DNA of 15,051 nucleotides from Pelobacter sp. UBA6093 (GTDB taxonomy: Bacteria > Desulfobacterota > Desulfuromonadia > Desulfuromonadales > Syntrophotaleaceae): assembly GCA_002435955.1 (NCBI GenBank), contig DIWZ01000043.1, positions 54,249 to 69,299 on the forward strand, read 5' to 3'. This document shows, one piece after another, positions 5,926 through 13,603 of the stretch; the stretch's first letter is position 1, and every line of letters starts with the position of its first letter. Under the pieces are notes generated by a model. The model did no database searches. It was given only the letters and a program-made list of their open reading frames with translations, and had not been told where the DNA came from. A program made the translations under genes and the position numbers.

Positions 5926-8900
5926 ATGGAAAAAGTACCTTTTGTTCATCTTCACGTTCACACCCAATACAGCCTCCTCGATGGTGCCATCCGGATCGGC
6001 GATCTGGCCAAGCGCGCCGAAGCTTGCGGCATGCCGGCCATGGCCATCACCGATCACGGCAACATGTTTGGCGCCGCTGAATTTTTCAGTAAGCTCAAGG
6101 GCAGTACCGTCAAGCCGATTGTAGGGTGCGAAGTCTATGTGGCACCCGGTTCCCGGTTTGAAAAAAGCAACGTACGTGGCGGCGATAAAGCCTATCACCT
6201 GGTGCTGCTGTGCCAGGATGTCGAGGGTTATCGCAACCTCTGCCGAATGGTGTCGTCCGGTTATCGGGAGGGATTTTACTATAAGCCGCGCATCGATTGG
6301 GATCTGCTGCGCAAGCACAACCAGGGACTGATTGCTCTGACGGGCTGTTTGGGGGGCGAACTTCCGACCCTGATCACCCAGGGTAAACACGACCAGGCCC
6401 TGGCCCGGGCCCGTGATATGGCATCGGTATTTGGTGAAGAACGCCTGTATCTCGAATTGCAGGAAAACTTTATCGCTGAACAGAAGGCGGTCAATGCCGG
6501 ACTGATCACTATCGGTAAGGAGTTGGGTTTGCCGCTGGTTGCCACCAACGACTGTCATTATCTTACCCGTGAGTCTGCCGCTGCCCATGAAGTACTGCTT
6601 TGCGTGCAGACCGGCAAGACCATGGATGATCCGAACCGGTTCCGGTTTTCCAATGATGAATTTTATGTCAAAACCCCCAAGGAGATGGCGGAGCTGTTTC
6701 ATTATGCTCCGGAGGCTCTGGCCAATACCCTGGTGATTGCCGATCGCTGCAATCTCGAACTCGACTTCGATACCTACCACTTCCCCCAGTACGAAAAGCC
6801 GGCCGAAAAGACCCTCGCTCAGGTTCTGGAAGAAGATTCGTGGAAGGGCCTGGAAGATCGCCTGATCGAAATCCGAAAAATTCGTCCCGATTTTTCCGCC
6901 GAACAGGAACAGGTTTACCGCGATCGCCTGGTGCGGGAACTCGAATGTATCAACAGCATGGGGTTTCCCGGTTATTTTCTGATCGTTGCCGATTTCATCA
7001 ACTGGGCCAAGGATAACGGTATTCCCGTCGGTCCCGGCCGCGGCAGCGCCGCCGGTTCGCTGGTGGCTTACGCCATTCGCATCACCGATATCGATCCGAT
7101 TCCGTATAACCTGCTGTTTGAGCGCTTTCTTAACCCCGAGCGCGTATCGATGCCCGATATCGACGTCGATTTCTGCATCTACGGCCGGGAAGCCGTTATC
7201 GAATACGTGCGACAAAAATACGGCGAAGAAAATGTCGCGCAGATCATCACCTTCGGCACCATGATGGCCAAGGGTGTCATTCGCGATGTGGGTCGCGCGC
7301 TCAATCTGGCTTACGGCGATGTGGATAAAATTGCCAAACTGGTCCCCACGGTGCTCAATATTACCCTGAAAGACGCTTTGGAACAGGAACCGCGTCTGCA
7401 GGAACTGTATGACAAAGACCCCCAGGTCAAGCAGTTGCTCGATATTGCCCTGGCGCTGGAGGGGCTGACCCGCCATGCTTCGACCCACGCGGCCGGTGTA
7501 GTCGTGACTCCCAAGCCGTTGTCGGAATATCTGCCGCTGTACACAGATCCGAAATCCGGCGCCCAGGTCACCCAGTTTCCGATGAAATTCGTCGAAAAGA
7601 TCGGGTTGGTCAAATTCGATTTTCTCGGTTTGAAGACCCTGACGGTTATTGCCAATGCCGTGCGCCTGATTCGCGAGGGTAAAGATCCGGAGTTTGATCT
7701 CAAGCTGGTACGCGACGATGATCCCGATACCTATCGCCTGTTGTCGGCCGGCGAGACCACCGGGGTTTTCCAGCTCGAATCCTCAGGCATGAAGGAGCTG
7801 CTGGTCAAGCTCAAGCCCAGCTGTTTTGAAGATATCATTGCGGTTTGCGCCCTGTACCGTCCGGGTCCGTTGGGCTCGGGGATGGTCGATGACTTTATCC
7901 TGCGTAAACATGGCAAAAAGGATATCACCTACGATTTCGCGCAGCTCGAGCCGATCCTGAAAGACACCTACGGGGTTATCGTCTACCAGGAGCAGGTCAT
8001 GCTCATCGCCCAGGTGCTGGCCCGCTACTCCCTGGGGGGTGCCGACCTGTTGCGGCGGGCCATGGGCAAGAAAAAGCCCGAGGAAATGGCCAAGCAAAAA
8101 GAGATTTTCATGGCCGGCGCCGCACAGAACCAGCTGGATGTCAAAAAGGCCGAGGCGGTCTTCGACCTTATGGAAAAATTCGCCGCTTACGGCTTCAACA
8201 AGTCGCATTCGGCTGCCTATGCCCTGGTGGCCTATCATACCGCATACCTCAAGGCCCACTACCCGGTGGAGTTCATGGCCGCGCTGCTGACCGAGGATAT
8301 GGAAAACACCGACAAGGTCATCAAGAATATCAACGAAGTGCGGTCCATGGGCATAGAGGTGCTACCGCCCGATATCAATGCTTCCAGCAGCTCCTTCACC
8401 GTGCATGACAAGTCGATCCGTTTTGGTCTCGGAGCTGTTAAGGGGATCGGAGGCGCCGCCATCGAGGCCATCCTTGAGGCTCGCCAGGAGCAGGCGTTTG
8501 TTGCGCTTAACGATTTTTGCGAACGATGCGACCTGCGCAGGGTTAATAAAAAGGTCATCGAGGCGTTGATTAAATGCGGAGCCTTCGATGCCGTTGGCGG
8601 TCGGCGCGCGCAGTTCCTGGCGGCGCTGGAGGAAGCCATGGATATCGGGCAGAAGTTACAGCGCGAAAAGGAGCAGGGACAGGCCTCCCTGTTTGGAACC
8701 GATGAAATCGTTTCGCAGCGTGGCACCAGTTACGGAGCGCTCCCCGAGCTGGAGGAGTGGCCGGACAAGATCAAGCTCGGTTTTGAAAAGGAGGCGCTGG
8801 GTTTCTATATTACCGGACATCCGCTGGGGCGCTACAAAGAGGTAATCAAGCGTTTCGCCAACTGTACTACTGCGGAACTGGCGGAGCGGGCCGATAAAGA

Positions 8901-9396
8901 AGAAGTGCGTCTGTGCGGTGTCGTCAGTGGTCTCAGGGATCTGGTGACCAAAAAAAATGAGCGTATGGCATTCGTTACCCTGGAAGATCTGAGCGGCTTT
9001 GTGGAAATGGTGGTTTTCCCCGATGTGTATCGAGAAGCGGCGGAATGGCTGCACAGCGATCAGCCTCTGCTCGTTACAGGTACGGTCGAAGTGTCTGAAG
9101 ATACGCGCAAACTCATGCCGAAGGAAATCCTGCCGCTGCAGGAGGTCAGTCGTAAAGAGACCAAACGGGTTCATTTTCGATTCCAGGTTCCAGGATTGTT
9201 GGAAGACCAATTGCATAGATTGCGGGAGATAATCCTGCGCCACCGGGGCAACTGTCCGGTTCTCATGCATCTGGTGATTCCCGATCGCAGCGAAACGATC
9301 CTGCGCCTGCCCGAAAGCCTTAAAATTGCGCCAACGGATGAAATGATGGAAGACACCGAACGCTTGTTTGGGTACAATGTGGTCACTTTCGAATAA
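5926..9396 (+). CDS. dnaE: DNA polymerase III alpha subunit
   Basis: DnaE is the replicative polymerase of the Pol III holoenzyme. The 1156-residue protein (E. coli 1160) begins with a PHP domain, FVHLHVHTQYSLLDGA. The palm holds GPGRGSAAGSL, the aspartates of PDIDVDF (411, 413, 415) and Asp565 in KFDFLGL, together forming the polymerase active site. Helix-hairpin-helix segments lie near 840-895, the beta-clamp motif QASLF at 919-923, and an OB fold at about 990-1060. Unlike E. coli DnaE, the PHP domain keeps a full candidate metal set: His10, His12, Asp19, His44, Glu69, His91, Cys141, Asp209, His211. The frame is open from an ATG at 5881, but the family N-terminus begins at MEKVPFVHLHVH (5926), so 5926 is chosen although its ribosome-binding site (TGGA, 5915-5918) is weak. 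accA follows after 86 bases, probably in the same transcript. Confidence 0.97.
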   Translation: MEKVPFVHLHVHTQYSLLDGAIRIGDLAKRAEACGMPAMAITDHGNMFGAAEFFSKLKGSTVKPIVGCEVYVAPGSRFEKSNVRGGDKAYHLVLLCQDVEGYRNLCRMVSSGYREGFYYKPRIDWDLLRKHNQGLIALTGCLGGELPTLITQGKHDQALARARDMASVFGEERLYLELQENFIAEQKAVNAGLITIGKELGLPLVATNDCHYLTRESAAAHEVLLCVQTGKTMDDPNRFRFSNDEFYVKTPKEMAELFHYAPEALANTLVIADRCNLELDFDTYHFPQYEKPAEKTLAQVLEEDSWKGLEDRLIEIRKIRPDFSAEQEQVYRDRLVRELECINSMGFPGYFLIVADFINWAKDNGIPVGPGRGSAAGSLVAYAIRITDIDPIPYNLLFERFLNPERVSMPDIDVDFCIYGREAVIEYVRQKYGEENVAQIITFGTMMAKGVIRDVGRALNLAYGDVDKIAKLVPTVLNITLKDALEQEPRLQELYDKDPQVKQLLDIALALEGLTRHASTHAAGVVVTPKPLSEYLPLYTDPKSGAQVTQFPMKFVEKIGLVKFDFLGLKTLTVIANAVRLIREGKDPEFDLKLVRDDDPDTYRLLSAGETTGVFQLESSGMKELLVKLKPSCFEDIIAVCALYRPGPLGSGMVDDFILRKHGKKDITYDFAQLEPILKDTYGVIVYQEQVMLIAQVLARYSLGGADLLRRAMGKKKPEEMAKQKEIFMAGAAQNQLDVKKAEAVFDLMEKFAAYGFNKSHSAAYALVAYHTAYLKAHYPVEFMAALLTEDMENTDKVIKNINEVRSMGIEVLPPDINASSSSFTVHDKSIRFGLGAVKGIGGAAIEAILEARQEQAFVALNDFCERCDLRRVNKKVIEALIKCGAFDAVGGRRAQFLAALEEAMDIGQKLQREKEQGQASLFGTDEIVSQRGTSYGALPELEEWPDKIKLGFEKEALGFYITGHPLGRYKEVIKRFANCTTAELAERADKEEVRLCGVVSGLRDLVTKKNERMAFVTLEDLSGFVEMVVFPDVYREAAEWLHSDQPLLVTGTVEVSEDTRKLMPKEILPLQEVSRKETKRVHFRFQVPGLLEDQLHRLREIILRHRGNCPVLMHLVIPDRSETILRLPESLKIAPTDEMMEDTERLFGYNVVTFE

Positions 9397-9482
9397 AAAT
9401 CAGCCATGTCTGCACCGGGTTCGTTATCGACGTGCCGGATTTCATCGTGCCACTGTGCAGACAAGGATATCAGGAGAGGTTC

Positions 9483-10436
9483 ATGCAATTTTACCTGGAG
9501 TTTGAAAAACCCCTTGTCGCACTGGAACAGAAGCTGAACGAGTTGCGGGCTTATTCCACTGACGAGGTCGATTTTTCCGGTGAAATCGAGAAGCTGGAGA
9601 AAAAGGCCGAAAAATTGCGGCGTGAAATCTTTTCCAACCTCAGCCGCTGGCAGCTCACCCAGTTGGCTCGCCATATCAATCGTCCCTTTACCCTGGATTT
9701 CGTCAAACATATTTTTACCGACTGGTTTGAAGTTCACGGTGACCGCAATTATCGCGATGATCCTGCTCTGGTGTGCGGTTTTGCCCGTTTCGACGGAGAA
9801 CCTTGCGCCGTCATCGGTCATCAGAAGGGGCGGGACACCAAAGAAAAGGTCTACCGCAATTTCGGCATGCCCAATCCCGAGGGTTATCGTAAAGCCCTGC
9901 GTATCATGCAAATGGCCGAGCAATTTGGTCTGCCGGTATTCACCTTTGTCGATACACCTGGAGCTTTCCCCGGGATCGGAGCCGAGGAACGCGGGCAAGC
10001 TGAAGCGATAGCTCGCAACCTGCGCGAAATGGCTGCTCTTAAAGTACCGATTATCGTCACCGTTACCGGTGAAGGCGGATCGGGTGGCGCACTGGCTGTC
10101 GCTGTCGGCAACCGGGTGCTGATGATGCAGCATGCGGTTTATTCGGTTATTTCCCCGGAAGGCTGTGCCGCCATTTTGTGGAAGGACGGCACCAAAGGGG
10201 AGGAGGCGGCCGAGGCCCTGAAATTAACGGCGCATGATATCGAAAAGCTCGGATGCGTGATCGACGAAGTGATCCCCGAGCCGCTTGGCGGGGCCCATGT
10301 CGATCATGAAGCCGCCGCCGAGATGGTGCGTATCTGCCTGAAAAAACATCTCGACGAGTTGAAGCAACTGTCGCCGGACGAACTGCGCGAGCAGCGCTAT
10401 CAAAAGCTGCGTGCCATGACCATCATTAAAGAATGA
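9483..10436 (+). CDS. accA: Acetyl-CoA carboxylase carboxyltransferase subunit alpha
   Basis: AccA pairs with AccD to transfer the carboxyl group from biotin carrier protein to acetyl-CoA, giving malonyl-CoA for fatty-acid synthesis. The 317-residue protein (E. coli 319) begins MQFYLEFEKPLVALEQKL, with a helical N-terminal stretch. It carries the crotonase-like core motifs VDTPGAFPGIGAEERGQ (from residue 156) and GEGGSGGALAV (from residue 196), and ends with the family-typical RYQKLRAM segment. GTG at 9432 is in frame, but ATG at 9483 has AGGAGAGG at 9472-9479 and the expected start. The stop TGA (10434-10436) is made of one gene base plus GA from the inserted element; the target duplication shows the stop was formerly TAG. 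It sits downstream of dnaE, an arrangement common in proteobacteria. Confidence 0.97.
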   Translation: MQFYLEFEKPLVALEQKLNELRAYSTDEVDFSGEIEKLEKKAEKLRREIFSNLSRWQLTQLARHINRPFTLDFVKHIFTDWFEVHGDRNYRDDPALVCGFARFDGEPCAVIGHQKGRDTKEKVYRNFGMPNPEGYRKALRIMQMAEQFGLPVFTFVDTPGAFPGIGAEERGQAEAIARNLREMAALKVPIIVTVTGEGGSGGALAVAVGNRVLMMQHAVYSVISPEGCAAILWKDGTKGEEAAEALKLTAHDIEKLGCVIDEVIPEPLGGAHVDHEAAAEMVRICLKKHLDELKQLSPDELREQRYQKLRAMTIIKE

Positions 10437-10591
10437 TGCCTTCGCAAAAACTCATAGGATGGCTAAGCAAAAATTTCGTCCTACAAGGCTTGGTGGTTTT
10501 TCAGGGGCGAAGGCATACATATAGTATGTCGAGGTCCTGAAAAAACGCCGTAACGCAGTAGGGCGGACTTTTTGCGACGCCATCAAAGAAT
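10428..10591. mobile_element. 150-bp palindromic element, copy B, inserted in the accA stop codon
   Basis: The element is 10435-10584 and is flanked by a perfect 7-bp direct repeat AAAGAAT at 10428-10434 and 10585-10591. It is the inverse of copy A with a single difference (T at 10479). Inside, TTTTTCAGG (10497-10505) pairs with CCTGAAAAA (10536-10544), CATAC (10514-10518) with GTATG (10524-10528), and CCTAC (10480-10484) with GTAGG (10558-10562). GCGAAGGCAT (10507-10516) is a perfect inverted copy of ATGCCTTCGC at the left end (10436-10445). The transcript would fold into a long nested hairpin directly after the accA coding region. Together with the hairpin at 10595-10639 it fills most of the gap to rlpA. 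Confidence 0.88.
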
Positions 10592-10594
10592 AGA

Positions 10595-10639
10595 GCATGT
10601 CGGGATAGATAATCGGGATATCAGGACAGCCGGACATGC
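10595..10639. repeat. Small inverted repeat and direct repeat upstream of rlpA
   Basis: GCATGTC (10595-10601) pairs with GACATGC (10633-10639), and a neighbouring CGG/CCG extends the stem with a bulge. Between the arms, TCGGGATA occurs twice, 13 bases apart. No T-run follows. It may be a regulatory site or a weak mRNA hairpin. The remaining bases to 10730 show only a GGAG at 10716-10719 that can serve rlpA. Confidence 0.35.
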
Positions 10640-10730
10640 AAGTTCAGACGAAAGAGACTGTTGCGCCCGTAAAAATGCCCAGCAGGATTCGATCCCGATG
10701 AAATGAAATCCCAACGGAGCATTACTGGAT

Positions 10731-11519
10731 ATGAAAACGATCACCAGGGTATCCATGTCGCTACGCAATTGCCGGTGGGCAGTAGGGGTGGCCCTGCTGG
10801 CCGGTCTGCTGAGCGGTTGTGGCGGCGGCTACAAAACCAGGGTGGTTGAAACCCCTGCAACCGCAGGACTTAAAGGTCATCAGAAACCCTACACGGTGAA
10901 TGGCAGGATGTACCACCCCCTGCCCACTTGCGAGGGATTTGTGCAGTCCGGGCTGGCCAGTTGGTATGGCTCCGATTTCCATGGCAAAAAGACCAGCAAC
11001 GGTGAAGTCTACGATATGCACGCCATGACCGCGGCACACAAAACCCTGCCATTGGGGACCAGTGTCCGGGTGGTCAACCTGAACAACGGGCGTGAGGAGG
11101 TAGTGCGTATCAATGACAGGGGGCCGTTTGTAGGTACGCGCATCATCGACCTGTCATTCGAAGTCGCCAAGCGTCTGGGCGTCGTTGGTCCCGGGACGGC
11201 TCCGGTGCGTATCGAAGCCCTTGGCATTGCTCAAACAGATGCACGGGGAACCCTGACCTATCTTCCTTCCGTCGACTACGACTCGGGCAACTATGCGGTT
11301 CAGATCGGCGCGTTCACCCTTAGCGACAATGCTCAACGGCTTGCCGGAAAATATCGGCAGCAATTGGGCAATGCCGTGGTCAAACAGGGCTGGATTGACG
11401 GCAAGCTTTTCCATAGAGTCTGGGTCGGACGCTACGATTCCCTGACTGCCGCCTATGCCGCCAGTGATGAATTCGGGAGATCTGGTCATCCCAACAGCTT
11501 TGTCGTTGCACTTGATTGA
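10731..11519 (+). CDS. rlpA: RlpA-type septal/peptidoglycan lipoprotein with DPBB and SPOR domains
   Basis: RlpA proteins are outer-membrane lipoproteins; Pseudomonas RlpA is a lytic transglycosylase that cuts denuded glycan strands at the septum. The 262-residue protein has a signal peptide with lipobox LLSG|C, so the mature protein would start at Cys30. A double-psi beta-barrel domain (about 72-166) starts GLASWYG and keeps the residues linked to activity: Glu92 in SNGEVYD, His103, and Asp129 in INDRGPF. A C-terminal SPOR domain (about 187-262) starts NYAVQIGAF and should bind denuded peptidoglycan. The ATG at 10731 is 11 bases from GGAG, slightly long; Met9 is an alternative start. Activity is inferred from conserved residues. 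It is separated from accA by copy B of the mobile element. Confidence 0.93.
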   Translation: MKTITRVSMSLRNCRWAVGVALLAGLLSGCGGGYKTRVVETPATAGLKGHQKPYTVNGRMYHPLPTCEGFVQSGLASWYGSDFHGKKTSNGEVYDMHAMTAAHKTLPLGTSVRVVNLNNGREEVVRINDRGPFVGTRIIDLSFEVAKRLGVVGPGTAPVRIEALGIAQTDARGTLTYLPSVDYDSGNYAVQIGAFTLSDNAQRLAGKYRQQLGNAVVKQGWIDGKLFHRVWVGRYDSLTAAYAASDEFGRSGHPNSFVVALD

Positions 11520-11568
11520 ACCGTAGCCACTTGCTGTTTATTGCCACCGAATTGCATTGCTCTGGTTT

Positions 11569-11588
11569 AATAACTTTGGGTGGTTATT
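11569..11588 (+). promoter_or_regulatory. Small hairpin around the HDOD-GGDEF ribosome-binding site
   Basis: AATAAC (11569-11574) pairs with GTTATT (11583-11588), placing GGGTG in the 8-base loop and ending directly at the ATG at 11589. The stem is short and A/T-rich, so any effect on translation would be mild. Confidence 0.3.
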
Positions 11589-13142
11589 ATGGAATACGCA
11601 AGTTACGAAGACAGGTCGATCATGGAAAATATCGCAACCATTGAAGCCATCATACAACGGCGCCTGGATTTGCCCACCCCGCCCAATGTCGTTTTTCGGT
11701 TGCTTGAAGTTATCCAGGATGAGGAGCGCTCCTTTACGGAAATCGGCGACATCATCAGCAAAGATCCGTCTTTGACCGCTAAAATGATGAAAGTGGCCAA
11801 TTCCTCCATCTTTGGTTTGTGCGGAAAAATCAATACGATGGAAGGTGCCCTGGCCGTCCTCGGCATAAACGTGATTCGTAATATTGCCCTGTCGTTCGTG
11901 ATTATCGAAGGCGTCAAGGCTCCTTCAACAGGGGTGTTTGACATCGAATACTTCTGGAAACGTGCCATCACCTCGGCCGTGGCTGCCGAAATGCTGGCCT
12001 CCCATGTCCGCTACCATAGTGTCGATACCTTCTTGTGCAGTCTTCTCAAAGACATCGGCGTGCTGGTTATGTTTCGGCAGTTGGAACACGAGTACAAACA
12101 AGTCCTGCTACTGAAAGCCTATGCAGGCAGTCAAAGCTATCCGGTTGAACGGGAGATCATCGGTTTCGACCATGGTGAGTTGGGTGGCCTGATGCTCAAA
12201 CAGTGGGGGTTGCCAGAGAGTATCTACCTGCCTATTTTTTATCATCACAGCGACTTGCCGCCTTCTTCGCCTCATGGCAGGCTGATTGACATTCTGCATA
12301 TCAGTGACATGCTGTCGTCCCTTTATCATGGTGCTGCTGAATCCCGCACCCTGGATGAAGCCCATGCTCTTCTTCAGGGACGTTTCGGCATGGATAATAA
12401 GGCAGCCGATCATATGATTGATTCCCTTGCGGAGAAGACTATCGAGATCCTGAATTATTTCGACATCGACCCGGGGGAGATGAAACCTCTGTCGCACCTT
12501 TTGCAGGAAGCTAATCATGAGCTTGGCAAACGGACGATGTCCTATGAGCATATGGTTTACGAGCTTAAGCAGACCCAGGATGAATCCCGGCAGTTCATCA
12601 ACAAGCTGCTTGAGGCCAACAAGGCATTGCGAAATCTGGCTTACCGGGATGAGTTGACCGGACTTTACAACCATCGATTTTTCCAGCGGGAAATCGAAAA
12701 GGAGCTGGAACGTGCCAAACGCTACAGCCATCCTTTGTCTCTGATCTTTTTCGATATTGATTTTTTCAAGGACATCAACGATTCACATGGACATCTGGTC
12801 GGGGATGTGGTGTTACGTACCGTCTCCCAAACCATCTCTGCCTGTATGCGCAGTTGCGATGTCATCGTTCGCTATGGTGGAGATGAATTCGCCATTATCA
12901 TGCCCGAAACGAATCGAGATGGTTTGGAAATTCTTGCCGAGCGGGTGCGTCATGCCGTTGAACAGCTGCTCATCCCGGTTAATGGGAAAACCGTTGGCCT
13001 GACCATCAGTATCGGAGGCGCCTTCTTTGACGGTGAAAACGCGACGGTATCGCGCTTCGGGTTGTTGAGCGTTGCTGATCAGGCCATTTATCAGTCTAAA
13101 AAATTGGGCCGTAATACCATTACCATTAAATCTGTTGCCTGA
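11589..13142 (+). CDS. HDOD-GGDEF signalling protein (putative diguanylate cyclase)
   Basis: The 517-residue cytosolic protein joins an N-terminal HDOD domain (about 20-215) to a C-terminal GGDEF domain (about 350-517) through a helical, probably coiled-coil linker (about 315-350). HDOD features include the LPTPPNVVFRLLEVIQD opening, ISKDPSLTAKMMKVANSS, and the FDHGELGGLML segment. The GGDEF domain has FFDIDFFKDIND and an intact GGDEF at 430-434, so it should make cyclic di-GMP. RSCD at 421-424, five residues upstream, fits an RxxD inhibitory site for product feedback. No membrane segment is seen. ATG at 11589 is chosen with GGGTGG upstream; GTG at 11580 and ATG at 11622 are in-frame alternatives. 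It lies 69 bases after rlpA and 51 before a 66-residue gene. Confidence 0.9.
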   Translation: MEYASYEDRSIMENIATIEAIIQRRLDLPTPPNVVFRLLEVIQDEERSFTEIGDIISKDPSLTAKMMKVANSSIFGLCGKINTMEGALAVLGINVIRNIALSFVIIEGVKAPSTGVFDIEYFWKRAITSAVAAEMLASHVRYHSVDTFLCSLLKDIGVLVMFRQLEHEYKQVLLLKAYAGSQSYPVEREIIGFDHGELGGLMLKQWGLPESIYLPIFYHHSDLPPSSPHGRLIDILHISDMLSSLYHGAAESRTLDEAHALLQGRFGMDNKAADHMIDSLAEKTIEILNYFDIDPGEMKPLSHLLQEANHELGKRTMSYEHMVYELKQTQDESRQFINKLLEANKALRNLAYRDELTGLYNHRFFQREIEKELERAKRYSHPLSLIFFDIDFFKDINDSHGHLVGDVVLRTVSQTISACMRSCDVIVRYGGDEFAIIMPETNRDGLEILAERVRHAVEQLLIPVNGKTVGLTISIGGAFFDGENATVSRFGLLSVADQAIYQSKKLGRNTITIKSVA

Positions 13143-13193
13143 CCGTATCGAGTCGCCAATGTGGCGTAGCAACACAACAATTCGGGGATTATC

Positions 13194-13394
13194 ATGGACA
13201 AAAAAACAGAATTCGTTTTGAAAATGGCTCCAAATCATGGCCTCACGCTGTATTCCGCATGTGGCACTTGCGACGGGAAAAAGCCGGGAGTAGGCTATTT
13301 ATGTGCCAGTGATGAAGAGGGTAACGGTTTTGTCGTATGGATTACTGATCAAAATGTTTTCCAGATCATGGAAAAGCTCATATCCAAGGGATGA
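13194..13394 (+). CDS. Hypothetical small protein with CxxC motif, 66 residues
   Basis: I do not recognise this family. The ATG at 13194 has GGGGA about six bases upstream. The product is basic at its N-terminus (MDKKTEF) and has SACGTCDGKKPGVGYLCAS around residues 21-40, giving a CGTC pair plus a third cysteine that could bind metal or form a disulfide. A hydrophobic strand GFVVWIT and an amphipathic C-terminal helix follow. No signal peptide is visible. Its last two stop-codon bases (GA of TGA, 13393-13394) are the first two bases of the partial mobile element, so the natural C-terminus may have been longer or ended with a different stop codon. It could be co-transcribed with the HDOD-GGDEF gene 51 bases upstream. 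Confidence 0.65.
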   Translation: MDKKTEFVLKMAPNHGLTLYSACGTCDGKKPGVGYLCASDEEGNGFVVWITDQNVFQIMEKLISKG

Positions 13395-13510
13395 TGCCTT
13401 CGCAAAAACTCATAGGATGGCTAAGCAAAAAATTCGTCCTACAAGCTGCCATCTGTGAAATAAGCTCCGCCTTTTGTATTCTGCAAGGGGCGGACTTTCT
13501 GCATCGCACC
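13393..13510. repeat. Partial or mosaic copy C of the 150-bp element
   Basis: Bases 13393-13445 match the first 53 bases of copy B with one substitution, then similarity stops abruptly. A degenerate match to the other end (GGGCGGACTTTCTGC, then CGCACC) lies at 13488-13510. The middle is different and about 32 bp shorter; it carries its own small hairpin (TCCGCC near 13476, GGCGGA near 13490). No flanking direct repeat was found. The left flank AAGGGAT resembles the target sequences of copies A and B. The rest of the gap to the next gene (13511-13603) is pyrimidine-rich with only a ribosome-binding site. Confidence 0.75.
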
Positions 13511-13603
13511 TGTTATTTCCCTGATTAGTGTCCATCTTCCGCCCCGTTCCATTCCCCGTATCAGCCTGCCTCCCTTTCCATTTTCCGTAAACCCGGAGGT
13601 GTC

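Noticed and set aside
5887..7488. 533-codon open frame on the minus strand opposite dnaE
   Set aside because: Antisense shadow of dnaE. The product shows no family features, and the + strand protein has all polymerase motifs.
9171..10133. 320-codon minus-strand frame spanning the dnaE end and accA
   Set aside because: It crosses two solid + strand genes and has low-quality composition, so it is treated as a shadow.
10435..10584. Copy B read as an intrinsic terminator for accA
   Set aside because: The stems are long and imperfect, and neither outer arm ends in a clean GC stem plus T-run. Flanking direct repeats and the second copy show it is an inserted element, although it might still affect transcription.
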